A stretch of 64,000 nucleotides of DNA, taken from assembly GCA_963843645.1 (NCBI GenBank), contig CAWJLE010000001.1, forward strand, positions 496,001 through 560,000, read 5' to 3'. The DNA comes from CAWJLE01 sp963843645 (GTDB lineage Bacteria > Chloroflexota > Anaerolineae > DAOTYC01). Shown in pieces: positions 31,199 to 39,800 of the stretch (its first letter is position 1; every line of letters starts with the position of its first letter). The position numbers and the translations under genes are program-made. The notes beneath the pieces were generated by a model that was given only the letters and a program-made list of their open reading frames with translations, was not told the DNA's origin and made no database searches.

Positions 31199-31227
31199 AC
31201 TATATCATGATTTGGAGTGCAGTACAA
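31199..31227 (-). promoter_or_regulatory. Likely promoter of the phosphatase-GH16-GH16 gene
   Basis: Minus strand: TTGTAC (31227-31222), 17-base spacer, TATAGT (31204-31199). The resulting leader would be about 230 bases long and contains the terminator-like hairpin at 30999-31033. Confidence 0.5.
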
Positions 31228-31372
31228 TAGGAAAATGGTACTTGTGCAATACGGTGCAATTTATTCGACTGATGACCTAGCAGATGTTGTGTCCGTCAGC
31301 AGCGTCGTCTGACGAAGGCTCCCCTCACCGGCGACTGTCACCGCAACGGATACAGCCGTCGCGTCAATACCG

Positions 31373-31420
31373 AGAGGTCCCGGCAACCTCGAGCGAAGGC
31401 TCGTGGTCGCCGGGACCTCT
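31373..31420. terminator. Two-tier hairpin terminator
   Basis: Outer 12-base arms 31373-31384 and 31409-31420 are exact complements; an inner CGAGC/GCTCG hairpin fills the loop. CTGTTTCT follows on the plus strand. It is 44 bases past the end of the minus-strand double GH16 gene and can end its transcript. Confidence 0.6.
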
Positions 31421-31463
31421 CTGTTTCTCACACTACAGCCGGTCCCCAGTTGGGGACAGCCGG

Positions 31464-33269
31464 TCATTTTGCCGGGGGATCGGAGGCTGCGCCGGATTGC
31501 GGAGGTCGTGTCCACACGCGCACGTAATCGATCTGGAAGTCACTGGGGAACACGGTCGACGCGCCGGGGGCGCCCGCAAAGTTCCCTCCGACCGCGAGGT
31601 TTGCGACGAGATACATGGGCTCGGCCGGGATGCGAGCGGCGTCCGAGAAACGCGCCCGCTCCACCCCATCGACGTACCAGATGATCCGGGTGGGCTGCCA
31701 GTCCACGGCGAAGGTGTGCCAGTCGCCGGAGAAGTCCGGCCCCGTCCAGGTACTGCTGGCCTGCCCCTCGCTCTGATCGGGGTTGAAGAAGTGGACGGCC
31801 ATGTTCGTCACGTTAGGCTTGCCGCTGTCGATGGTCGTGACGACCAGGTCGGGCGGCCATTGCTGGCTCGCGGCCAGCAACCAGAACGAGGGCGCGAGCC
31901 CCTTTCCGCTCGGAGCCCTGGCGCGAATCTCGACGTAGCCGTATTTGAAGGCAAACAGGTCCGGCTGGGGATCGTCCTCGGCTTTTCTGCCCGAGGTGAT
32001 CATGCCTGAGGTATAATTGTACGTCTTCCCGTCACTGCCTTTGACCGTTCGTTTCTCGGCTCGCAGCTTGAGCGTTCCGTCGCTGACCAGCACGTTGTTC
32101 GGCTCGTACCACTCCAGCTCGTTGTTGCCGAGATTCGTACAGCCGCCGTTGTCCCACCAATAGCACTTAGTCCACTTGGCGGCATCCACCGAGGTCCCGT
32201 CGAACTCGTCGTCGAAGATCTGAACCGGCCCGTATGGCTCGGTCGTCGGGAGCTCCGGTGTGAGAGTCTCAGCGGCGGGCGGTTGCCGGGGCGTGAACGG
32301 CAGCCCGTTCCAGACCTTGACGTAGTCGATCTGGTAGAAGCTGGGGAAGGGCGTCGTCTGATCCGGATTGCCGGGCCAGGCGCCGCCAATCGCCAGGTTG
32401 GCGACCAGCACCATCGGCTCGGCCGGGATGTTCGCTGCGTTCTTGTAGCGGAAGCGCTCCACCCCGTCCACGTACCAGGTGATCTCATCGGGCTGCCAGT
32501 TCAGGCCGAACGTGTGCCAGTCCGCCGACCAGTCTGGTCCTTCCCAGCTCCTGCTGGTGGAACGCCAGCTACCGTCCGGGGCGGGGTAGTGCAGCACCAT
32601 GTCCATTGTGGGGAATTTGCGGCCGATGATTTCCATGATGTCGACTTCGGGCAGCACCTTTCCGCTCGCGGTGGCCAGCCAGAATGCCGGCCACAATCCC
32701 TGCCCTTTCGGCACCTTGGCGCGAATCTCGGTATACCCGTAGAGGAATGAAAATCGGGGCGGCACCGATTGGTCTGAACCGGTGCGGCTGGTGGTGATCA
32801 TGCCAGAGGTGTAGTGATGGGTCTGGCCGTCGGACCCCTTGATCGTCCGCTTCTCGGCCTGCAGCTTCACGGTGCCACCGCCGACGAGCACGTCGTCCGG
32901 CTGATACCATTCCAGCTCGCCGTTGCTGTTGATCGTGCAGCCGTCGCGCCCCCACCAGTAGCAGGTCGACCACTTGCTCGAGTCGAGCGTCGTCCCGTCG
33001 AAATCGTCGCTAAAGATGAGCGTCGGGCTCTGGCCGGGACCTGGGGTGGAAAGCGGCGTGACCGTCGGCGCCGGGGTTCCCGTCGGCGTCGGCGAAGGTT
33101 TCGGCGTGCGGGATGCGGCTGGAACGGCGTCAGTGCTCTTCTGGGCCGGCGCCTGCGCGGGCGGCGTGGCAGCCTTCGTCGTGGAAACGGGCAAGACGAC
33201 TGGAAAGACAAGAAGTCCAGCGAGCACCAAAGCCCACATGGACTTTACGCATTTGGGAACCATGGTCAT
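31464..33269 (-). CDS. Secreted double GH16 protein; second domain catalytically degenerate
   Basis: 601 residues: signal peptide (1-33), Pro/Thr linker, GH16 domain 1 (82-322) with E208-D210-E213 (LPEVDIMEIIG), short linker, GH16 domain 2 (348-588). In domain 2 the signature reads PPDLVVTTIDSG: the three acids are replaced by Asp474, Val476 and Thr479, while the fold-defining words (TSGMITSGR, YVEIRARAPSGKGL, GPDFSGDWHTFAVDW) remain. Domain 2 probably binds rather than cuts glucan. No VFVP tail is present. ATG 33269 and a second ATG two codons later are both possible starts. Confidence 0.88.
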   Translation of the reverse strand: MTMVPKCVKSMWALVLAGLLVFPVVLPVSTTKAATPPAQAPAQKSTDAVPAASRTPKPSPTPTGTPAPTVTPLSTPGPGQSPTLIFSDDFDGTTLDSSKWSTCYWWGRDGCTINSNGELEWYQPDDVLVGGGTVKLQAEKRTIKGSDGQTHHYTSGMITTSRTGSDQSVPPRFSFLYGYTEIRAKVPKGQGLWPAFWLATASGKVLPEVDIMEIIGRKFPTMDMVLHYPAPDGSWRSTSRSWEGPDWSADWHTFGLNWQPDEITWYVDGVERFRYKNAANIPAEPMVLVANLAIGGAWPGNPDQTTPFPSFYQIDYVKVWNGLPFTPRQPPAAETLTPELPTTEPYGPVQIFDDEFDGTSVDAAKWTKCYWWDNGGCTNLGNNELEWYEPNNVLVSDGTLKLRAEKRTVKGSDGKTYNYTSGMITSGRKAEDDPQPDLFAFKYGYVEIRARAPSGKGLAPSFWLLAASQQWPPDLVVTTIDSGKPNVTNMAVHFFNPDQSEGQASSTWTGPDFSGDWHTFAVDWQPTRIIWYVDGVERARFSDAARIPAEPMYLVANLAVGGNFAGAPGASTVFPSDFQIDYVRVWTRPPQSGAASDPPAK

Positions 33270-33404
33270 CCTTTCGATTCGATGTCCACTGGGATCGACC
33301 GATTATACCATGGCCTCGCGACAGCTCCAACAGGGGCGGGGCGCCCAGGTCGCGGTCTTCGACCATCCCACCGGAGAGGACGGTCGAAGACCGCGCGGAG
33401 CAGA

Positions 33405-34365
33405 TTACTTCGAGACGAGCGGCACGAACACCTGATGATCGCGCGAGATCGGCGTCAAGCGGCGCGTGGGCGTCGGCGTTGCGGTGACTCGTGGTATGGC
33501 CGTCGCCGTCGGCACGACCCCACCGTCCGCCGGGCGGCTGCTCCACACGCGCGCGTAGTCGACTTCAAACACGGCGGGGAATACGGTGGAGCTGTTGGGG
33601 GTCCCGGGCCAATCGCCACCGACCGCCAGGTTCAGCAGCAGATACATGTTCTCCGCCGGGATGTGCGAGGCGTTGGTGTAGCGGTAGTGCTCGACGCCAT
33701 CGACGTACCAGACGATGGCACTGGGCTGCCAATCCACGCCGAACGTATGCCATCCCGCGGAGAAGTCGGGGCCCGACCACTCGTCGCCGCTGCTGGCTTC
33801 GCTGCCGTCGCTGTTCGAAATAATGCAGGGTCATGTTGTTCACGGTGATCTGATCGCCGATGATCTCTGTCACGTCGATCTCGGGGGGCCAATCTTGATC
33901 GCAGGACAGAGTCCAGAAAGCCGGCCACAACCCCTTGCCTTTCGGCACCTTGGCCCGAATTTCGGTGTAACCGTACCGAAATTCGAATTTGGTGGCCTTG
34001 GACGTGTCGTAAGAGTCACGGCCTGTGGTGATCACGCCGGACGTGTAGTTGTAGGTTTGGCCGCCGCTGCTGACCGTTTCCTTTTTCGCGGTCAGCTTGA
34101 GCGTGCCGTTGCTCACGCTCACGTTGTTCGGCTGGTACCACTCCAGCTCGTTGTTGGTATCGATCGTGCATCCCCACCAATAGCTCGGGACCCACTTGCT
34201 CGTATTGAGCGACGAGCCGTCGAATTCGTCGTCGAATAGCAGCGTTGGAGAGGCTGCCTGCGGCTGAGCCTGCAGATTCGCCGGAACGAGCGCCTGTGCG
34301 GCCATCAACACGGCCATTAAGGCGAGCACCATCAATGTGGGTCTGGTTTTGGGCCTAAAGGCCAT
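33405..34365 (-). CDS. Secreted GH16 glycosidase, one frameshift
   Basis: About 320 residues: signal peptide (LMVLALMAVLMAAQALVPA), GH16 domain with intact PEIDVTEIIGD, a TPTPTRR linker, and the tail SRDHQVFVPLVSK like that of the 1190-residue protein. A single-base loss near 33825 moves the second third into another frame; restored it reads MTLHYF then SDGSEASSGDEWSGPDF. The sequence is close to the first GH16 domain of the 1190-residue protein, so a domain duplication is likely. ATG 34365 lies 25 bases downstream of the neighbouring GH16 gene. Confidence 0.8.
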
Positions 34366-34390
34366 TCTCCGTCCTTCGTTCACTTTGTCG

Positions 34391-35236
34391 TCAACTCCCC
34401 GCGACGCCCTGGGGTCGGCTGCTCCACACGTGGACGTAGTCGATCTCGAAGTAGGCTGGGAAGACAGTGGAGGCATCCGGAGCGCCCGGCCAGGCGCCGC
34501 CCACGGCCAAATTGAGCAGAAGGTACATCGGTTCGGTTGGAATGTGGGCGGCATCGGTGTGGCGTCCGCGCTCGAGCCCGTCCACGTACCAGACGATGGC
34601 GTTGGGTTGCCAGTCCACGCCGAAGGTATGCCATCCGGCCGAGAAGTCCGGACCCGACCAGTTTCGGCCGTTGCTGGCGGCCGAACCGTCGTCGCACGGG
34701 TAGTGCACCGTCATATGCGTGATGTTGGGCTGGTGTCCGAGGATCTCCATGACGTCGATCTCAGGCGGCCAGTCCTGGTCGCACGACAGCAGCCAGAAAG
34801 CCGGCCACAAGCCCTGGCCCTGCGGGATTTTGGCGCGCATCTCGGCATAGCCGTACAGGAAACTGAACTTGTCCGGCTTGGGGTCTTGCCAGCACTCCTT
34901 GCCGGTGGTCACTACTCCGGACGTGTAGTCGAAGGTTTTGCCCTCGGCACCGGTGACGGTTTGCTTCTCGGCCCTCAGCCTGAGCACGCCGTCGCTCACC
35001 TGGACGTTGTCCGGTTGGTACCACTCCAGCTCACCGTTGGTGGAGATGGTGCAACCGTGGTCACCCCACCAATACGAGGGCACCCATCGGCTGCTGTCGA
35101 GCGTCGAACCGTCGAACTCGTCGGCGAACATCAGGGTCGGTTCCGCCGCTTGCACGGCGGCTGGATTGAGGACCTGCGGGGCGATCAGACTCCCGACGAA
35201 CAGGATGGTGAGCCAGATCGAGATTTGAATCGGCAT
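34391..35236 (-). CDS. Secreted GH16 glycosidase
   Basis: 281 residues with a signal peptide (SIWLTILFVGSLIAPQVL) and a single GH16 domain that keeps all catalytic acids (PEIDVMEILGH). No linker or tail. GGAGG is 10 bases upstream of ATG 35236, which is why the upstream in-frame start is rejected. The minimal architecture suggests a plain secreted endo-beta-glucanase. Confidence 0.88.
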   Translation of the reverse strand: MPIQISIWLTILFVGSLIAPQVLNPAAVQAAEPTLMFADEFDGSTLDSSRWVPSYWWGDHGCTISTNGELEWYQPDNVQVSDGVLRLRAEKQTVTGAEGKTFDYTSGVVTTGKECWQDPKPDKFSFLYGYAEMRAKIPQGQGLWPAFWLLSCDQDWPPEIDVMEILGHQPNITHMTVHYPCDDGSAASNGRNWSGPDFSAGWHTFGVDWQPNAIVWYVDGLERGRHTDAAHIPTEPMYLLLNLAVGGAWPGAPDASTVFPAYFEIDYVHVWSSRPQGVAGS

Positions 35237-35292
35237 GAGCTGCTGCCTCCTGAATGAAGTATCAGCATGGAAACTTGAGTGCATTCACGCCG

Positions 35293-36681
35293 TTACGTCC
35301 GATCGATCATCGGCAGATATACCCTGTGATTCATGACACCGGGCGGCCGTGGCGTCGGCGTTCGGGTCGGCGTTGCGTGCGGAAGCGGCGTGCTCGTTGG
35401 ATTGGCTGCGCCGCTGTCCGTGATCGTGAAGCTGTCGGTGAAGCTGCCGGTCGTGGGTACCCACTGCGCTGTCAGCTGGCTGCTCGACACCGTGACCTTC
35501 AGATAGCCGTACGATGGGTTGATGTTGCTGCCCATCCACTTTGAGAAGTAGCCCGCTTCCGGCGCCGACGTGTCGATGTCGTAGATGCTGAAGCCGCTGG
35601 CCCCGTTGACGACGGTCACCGGACCGTTGCCCTTGGTGTAGCCGGTGGAATTGCCGTCGGCCACGCAAGCGCTGTTGTACCGGTTGTTCGAGATCGCCGT
35701 GCAGGACGAGCTCAAGGCCAGCTGCTTGGTCCGCTGATAGCTGTGGTAGTGGGCGTTGAGCACCAAATCGACTTTCTTGCTCAGGAACAGGTTGTACAGG
35801 TCCGCGCCGATGCCGTCCCCGCCTCCCAAGCTGTCGCCCCGATAGGGGCCCATGTCCAGGTACAGCTTGTGCATGCCCGGAATGATCCACTTGATGCCCT
35901 TGTTGCGCGCATCGTCGATGGCGGCCGAGACCCAGTTGTAGTGCGACGTGCCCTTCGAGTAATCCACGAACGATCCGTTGCGGTACTCGTTCGGCTCGAT
36001 CAGGATGAAACGGGCGATTGGGTTGGTCTGCGGGTAGTCGAAGTAATACTCGTGCGCATACGTGCCGGTCACGCCGCCGATGCGGTCCGGCAGGCAGCCG
36101 GCGAACACGTCGATGTCGCCGCCGTAGCTTTCGTACGGACTGCCGTCCTCGTGGTTGCCGGACAGGACTTCGGCTGGGTAGGTGGGCCCCAGGTGGCTCT
36201 TGACGTAGTTGCACCAGGAAGACTCGGGCGAGATGGAGTTGTAGCTCAGGTCGCCGATGAACAGGCTGAAGGCGGCGCCGGAGCCGGCGATGCCGTTCAG
36301 GACCTTGTCGACGTTGGAGCCGGTGCCCCAGTCGCCGCCCGCGGTGAACGTGAAGCTGGCGCCCTGGTCGGATGGAAGCGACGGTTCGCTGCCCGGCGCC
36401 GGGCGGCCGGCGCGCGAGGCGTTGCGGTCGCTCAGAATGACGTAGCCGTCATCGCCGCCGGTTCCACCGGTCACGTCGACGGGGCCGGCGAGACGCGGCT
36501 GGCTCGACACGCCCGGGGCGCCGATATCGCCGGCAAAGTCAGCCTGCGAGCCGACGTATGAGGAGCGAACCACCTCTGACACGTTCTGCGGCGAAGCGGC
36601 GGCGTAACTGAACGGGAGGGTCAACCACAACACGGCAATCAACCACAGGGACACTCTCTGCTTTGGGGAGAAACTCATCAC
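35293..36681 (-). CDS. Secreted purple-acid-phosphatase-like metallophosphoesterase
   Basis: 462 residues with a signal peptide (VSLWLIAVLWLTLPFSYAAA). Metal-site motifs: FTAGGDWG, FIGDLSYN, LSGNHEDGS, IIPGMHKLY and LNAHYHSYQRTKQ. The C-terminus has a short TPTRTPTPRP linker and ends MNHRVYLPMIDRT. Residues ~100-440 are nearly identical, also in DNA, to residues 93-410 of the protein at 27391-30963, so one is a recent copy of the other. Likely first gene of the minus-strand secreted-enzyme group. Confidence 0.87.
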   Translation of the reverse strand: MMSFSPKQRVSLWLIAVLWLTLPFSYAAASPQNVSEVVRSSYVGSQADFAGDIGAPGVSSQPRLAGPVDVTGGTGGDDGYVILSDRNASRAGRPAPGSEPSLPSDQGASFTFTAGGDWGTGSNVDKVLNGIAGSGAAFSLFIGDLSYNSISPESSWCNYVKSHLGPTYPAEVLSGNHEDGSPYESYGGDIDVFAGCLPDRIGGVTGTYAHEYYFDYPQTNPIARFILIEPNEYRNGSFVDYSKGTSHYNWVSAAIDDARNKGIKWIIPGMHKLYLDMGPYRGDSLGGGDGIGADLYNLFLSKKVDLVLNAHYHSYQRTKQLALSSSCTAISNNRYNSACVADGNSTGYTKGNGPVTVVNGASGFSIYDIDTSAPEAGYFSKWMGSNINPSYGYLKVTVSSSQLTAQWVPTTGSFTDSFTITDSGAANPTSTPLPHATPTRTPTPRPPGVMNHRVYLPMIDRT

Positions 36682-36849
36682 AGTCCTTCAAGCCTCCTAC
36701 GCATACCGAACTGGCGGCAGGAACACGTCGCATGAGCGGAAGGCACAGCACGACGCGGATCCTGAGCCGGTGTTCGCAGGCTGACCAACGATTGTGCGAC
36801 TGTGGGAATTGAGTCTTCTGGCGGGAGAAAACTACAGTCCTCAGTCACC

Positions 36850-36879
36850 AGTATACCACGAACTTTGGAGCAGATTCAA
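36850..36879 (-). promoter_or_regulatory. Likely promoter of the secreted phosphatase/GH16 group
   Basis: Minus strand: TTGAAT (36879-36874), 18-base spacer, TATACT (36855-36850), 169 bases before the start codon of the phosphatase gene. The 36682-37050 space holds nothing else recognisable. Confidence 0.55.
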
Positions 36880-37050
36880 TAGTTACATGGTACTAGTAGT
36901 GAATATTCTTTTGAGCATCAGGGATGCTCATTTGGACTGTTGCCTAACACGTAGTTTAGCGCAGTACTCAAAATCGGTCAAATTCTTGGTTCACTCGCGT
37001 GGGGGCTGCCGGAGCTGAGTCGCTCCGCGACAAACCCGGAAGCCGAATAG

Positions 37051-37083
37051 CACAGAGGCCGGGCTTGTCGCCCGGCCTCTGTG
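37051..37083 (-). terminator. Terminator after the nitroreductase gene
   Basis: Exact 14-base arms (37051-37064 and 37070-37083) with a 5-base loop, 18 bases past the end of the minus-strand nitroreductase gene. No strong T-run. Confidence 0.65.
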
Positions 37084-37100
37084 CCAAAGAGAGAGTTCTC

Positions 37101-37613
37101 TCACCAATGTTCGTAACGCACCAGGTCCGCCAATGCCTTGCGCTGGTGGGGCCGAAACTGGTCGGCCGGATAACCCAGCGGCGTCAAAGCGACGGGCTCG
37201 ACGCCATCCGGCAACTGCAGCACTTCGCGGGCCGGCGCGGGGTCGAATGCGGCAATCCAGCAGGTACCCAGCCCCAGGTCGTGCGCGGCCAGGATCAGGT
37301 GGTCGAATGCGATGGCCGCGTCCACGTAGCTGTAGTCCATGCCGTCGTACTTGCGGACCCAGGACGCCGGCTTCGCCGCACAGACGCAGATCACGAGGGG
37401 AGGCTGGACGAACCAGTCCTTGTTGTAGATCCGCCGGAGCTCAGCCTCACGCCCCTGGGTGTGAATAACGATGAACTCGTAAGGCTGCTTATTGGCTGCG
37501 CTGGGAGCAATGCGCGCCGCTTCCAGGACCTTCTGCAGCTTGTCCGGCTCAACCGGATCCGGTTTGTAGGCGCGCACGCTGTATCGTCGTTCGATGACAT
37601 CGAAGAACTCCAT
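37101..37613 (-). CDS. Nitroreductase family protein
   Basis: 170 residues, FMN-dependent oxidoreductase fold. MEFFDVIERRYSVRAYKPDPV is the family start with the FMN-phosphate-binding R-R-S-V-R motif; APSAANKQPYEFIVI and LGLGTCWIAAF are the other flavin-contact regions. It reduces nitro, quinone or similar electrophiles using NAD(P)H. ATG 37613 is chosen because it matches the family start; the frame extends further without homology. Monocistronic by position. Confidence 0.88.
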   Translation of the reverse strand: MEFFDVIERRYSVRAYKPDPVEPDKLQKVLEAARIAPSAANKQPYEFIVIHTQGREAELRRIYNKDWFVQPPLVICVCAAKPASWVRKYDGMDYSYVDAAIAFDHLILAAHDLGLGTCWIAAFDPAPAREVLQLPDGVEPVALTPLGYPADQFRPHQRKALADLVRYEHW

Positions 37614-37839
37614 GTTTTCTGATTGCACGCTGCGATCGGAGCGACTCGACCGGCAGTATGCCTCTCCTTCCGCTCTGAATGGGTGCGTGGACAGCGCGCC
37701 TGGACACCGGTGGTCGTCGCTCTTGACCGGGAGTGCCACAGGCGAATGACGACTTCGGCTCGATGAGCCTCGAAACTGGGATTGGATGAGACGGGGTGAT
37801 TATAGCACGAACCTGATCCGCGCGAAACTGGGTCCAGAG

Positions 37840-38005
37840 CTGGCTCCTACCCACTTTGCTCTCTCAGCCGCCGCAGACCTCTCTCCCGGCCTCTCCCCTG
37901 CAAAGGGAGAGGAGAACGTCAACCGATTTGCTCCTCTCCCTTTGCAGGGGAGAGGCCGGGAGAGAGGTCTGCGGCGGCTGAGAGAGCAAAGTGGGTAGGA
38001 GCCAG
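37840..38005. repeat. Perfect 75-bp inverted repeat
   Basis: Arms 37840-37914 and 37931-38005 are exact reverse complements around a 16-base centre. The arm contains CTCTCCCCTGCAAAGGGAGAGG, itself near-palindromic. No coding content. It lies between the nitroreductase promoter region and the end of moaA; unrelated in sequence to the repeats at 7379 and 59714 but of the same design. Confidence 0.9.
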
Positions 38006-38036
38006 GGTCCAGAGAACACCACCGGGTTTGCCTGCA

Positions 38037-39026
38037 TCACCCGCCGATTTCCGACATCGTCCGCCCTTGCGGCCCGAGGTGCTCTTCCAGGCGGTGTCGC
38101 CGCGGCTTGAGCCGGATGGCTTCCTGAATGACCTCGCGCACCCGTTCGGGCTCCGCGCCGCTGCGCAGCACCGAGCGCAGGTCGAGCTCGAGGTCCGACA
38201 GCAGGCAGGGACGCAGACGGCCGTCGGCCGTGAGCCGCAGGCGGTTGCATTCCCCGCAGAAGTGCTCGGTCACCGGGCTGATGAAACCGATGGTGCCCTC
38301 GCCGCTGCCCGGCAACCGATAGTAGCGGGCCGGCCCGTTCCCGACACGAACGGATGCGGGCGAGAGCGGTCCCAGCTCCTCCCGGATGCGGACCTGGATC
38401 TCGTGGATGGGGAAATGGCCGTCACCGTGCCACACCGGATTGGCGCCGACCGGCATCATCTCGATGTAGCGCACGTGCCAGCCCTCGTCGCGGCTCAGGC
38501 GCGCGAACTCCACGATTTCGTCGTCGTTGAGACCGCGGACCACGACCATATTGACCTTGACCGGATTGAGGCCCGCCGCCTTGGCGGCTGCGATGCCCCG
38601 CAGCACGTCGTCCAGCGACCCGCGCTTGGTGATGGCCCGGAATCGATCCGGCTGAAGGGTGTCCAGGCTGATGTTGACGCGCTTCAAGCCGGCGGCAGCC
38701 AATGCCTCCGCCTGTCCCGCGAGCAGCGTGGCGTTCGTCGTCATGGCCAGATCGTCGATGCCCGGCACGCGGGCCAGCATCGCGACCAGATCGGTCGCGC
38801 CGAGGCGCGCCAGCGGCTCGCCGCCGGTCAGCCGCACTTTGCTGATGCCCAGCCCGGCGGCGGCCCGAACTACGGTTTCGATCTCCTCGTAGCTCAGGAT
38901 CTCGCTCATGTCCCGCCGGTGGATGCCCTCCGGCGGCATGCAATAGACGCACCGCAGATTACAGCGATCGGTAATAGAAACGCGCAGGTAATTGATCGGC
39001 CGGCCGAAGCTATCTAAAGACGTCAC
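38037..39026 (-). CDS. moaA: GTP 3',8-cyclase MoaA
   Basis: 329 residues. Radical-SAM enzyme making the first pterin intermediate of molybdenum cofactor. The SAM cluster motif CNLRCVYC is at residues 22-29, the GTP-side cluster at HFCGECNRLRLTADGRLRPC, with KVRLTGGEPL and SLDTLQPDRF between. MoaA usually ends in GG and this one does (SEIGG). Last gene of the minus-strand Mo/W operon, 42 bases after tupC. Confidence 0.95.
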   Translation of the reverse strand: MTSLDSFGRPINYLRVSITDRCNLRCVYCMPPEGIHRRDMSEILSYEEIETVVRAAAGLGISKVRLTGGEPLARLGATDLVAMLARVPGIDDLAMTTNATLLAGQAEALAAAGLKRVNISLDTLQPDRFRAITKRGSLDDVLRGIAAAKAAGLNPVKVNMVVVRGLNDDEIVEFARLSRDEGWHVRYIEMMPVGANPVWHGDGHFPIHEIQVRIREELGPLSPASVRVGNGPARYYRLPGSGEGTIGFISPVTEHFCGECNRLRLTADGRLRPCLLSDLELDLRSVLRSGAEPERVREVIQEAIRLKPRRHRLEEHLGPQGRTMSEIGG

Positions 39027-39068
39027 GGATGATCGACTCGCCCTCTTTCGAATAACGCTCGAATAAAC

Positions 39069-39800
39069 TCAGTAAACCAGATCGCCGCGGACGAAGGCCA
39101 CCGCCCGGGGGTCGCTGGGATCGGCGAAGAACCGCTCTGTGTCGGCCACTTCGATGATGCTGCCGTCGAGGAAGAGGCCGATGCGATGGGCCAGCCGCTT
39201 CGCCTGGAACACATTGTGCGTCACCAGCACCACCGTCGTGCCATAGCCCCGGTTCAACTCGCGCGTGATCTCCTCGATCAGCCCGACGTTGTACGGGTCG
39301 AGATTGGCCGTGGGCTCGTCGAGCAACAACACAGACGGCTCGATCACGATGGCGCGCGCCAGGGCCACGCGCTGCGCCTCGCCGCCGGACAGGGTCCGCG
39401 CCCGTTGGCCGGACACTTTGTCCAGCCCCACCCGATCCAGGGCGGACACGATCTTTTCGCGATCCCTGGCCTGGCCGCGGACCCACAGCCCGTAGGCCAC
39501 GTTGTCGTAAACCGACTGGTTCAGCAGGACCGGCCGCTGGAAAACGGTCGTCACCTGGCGCCGCAGCGCCAGCGGCGCCTCACCGTGACCGTTGGTGACG
39601 TAGTTGCCGAAGTGGATCGCACCTGACGTCGGCAATTCCAGGAAATTCAGCAACCGCAACAGCGTGCTCTTGCCCGCGCCGCTGGGACCAACGACGGCAA
39701 AGACCTCTCCGGCTGCAATGTCGAGAGCTTCGATGCTCAAGACCTCGCGGCCTTCGTACTCCTTGGTGACGTTCCTCAGGCGGTAGACCGGATCAGGCAT
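39069..39800 (-). CDS. tupC: Tungstate/molybdate ABC transporter ATPase
   Basis: 243 residues. Walker A GPSGAGKST, signature TLSGGEAQRVALARA, Walker B SVLLLDEPTANLDP. The Q-loop text RQVTTVFQRPVLLNQSVYDN and the compact length match TupC/WtpC-type oxyanion importers. Its start overlaps the tupB stop by 8 bases. Confidence 0.88.
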   Translation of the reverse strand: MPDPVYRLRNVTKEYEGREVLSIEALDIAAGEVFAVVGPSGAGKSTLLRLLNFLELPTSGAIHFGNYVTNGHGEAPLALRRQVTTVFQRPVLLNQSVYDNVAYGLWVRGQARDREKIVSALDRVGLDKVSGQRARTLSGGEAQRVALARAIVIEPSVLLLDEPTANLDPYNVGLIEEITRELNRGYGTTVVLVTHNVFQAKRLAHRIGLFLDGSIIEVADTERFFADPSDPRAVAFVRGDLVY

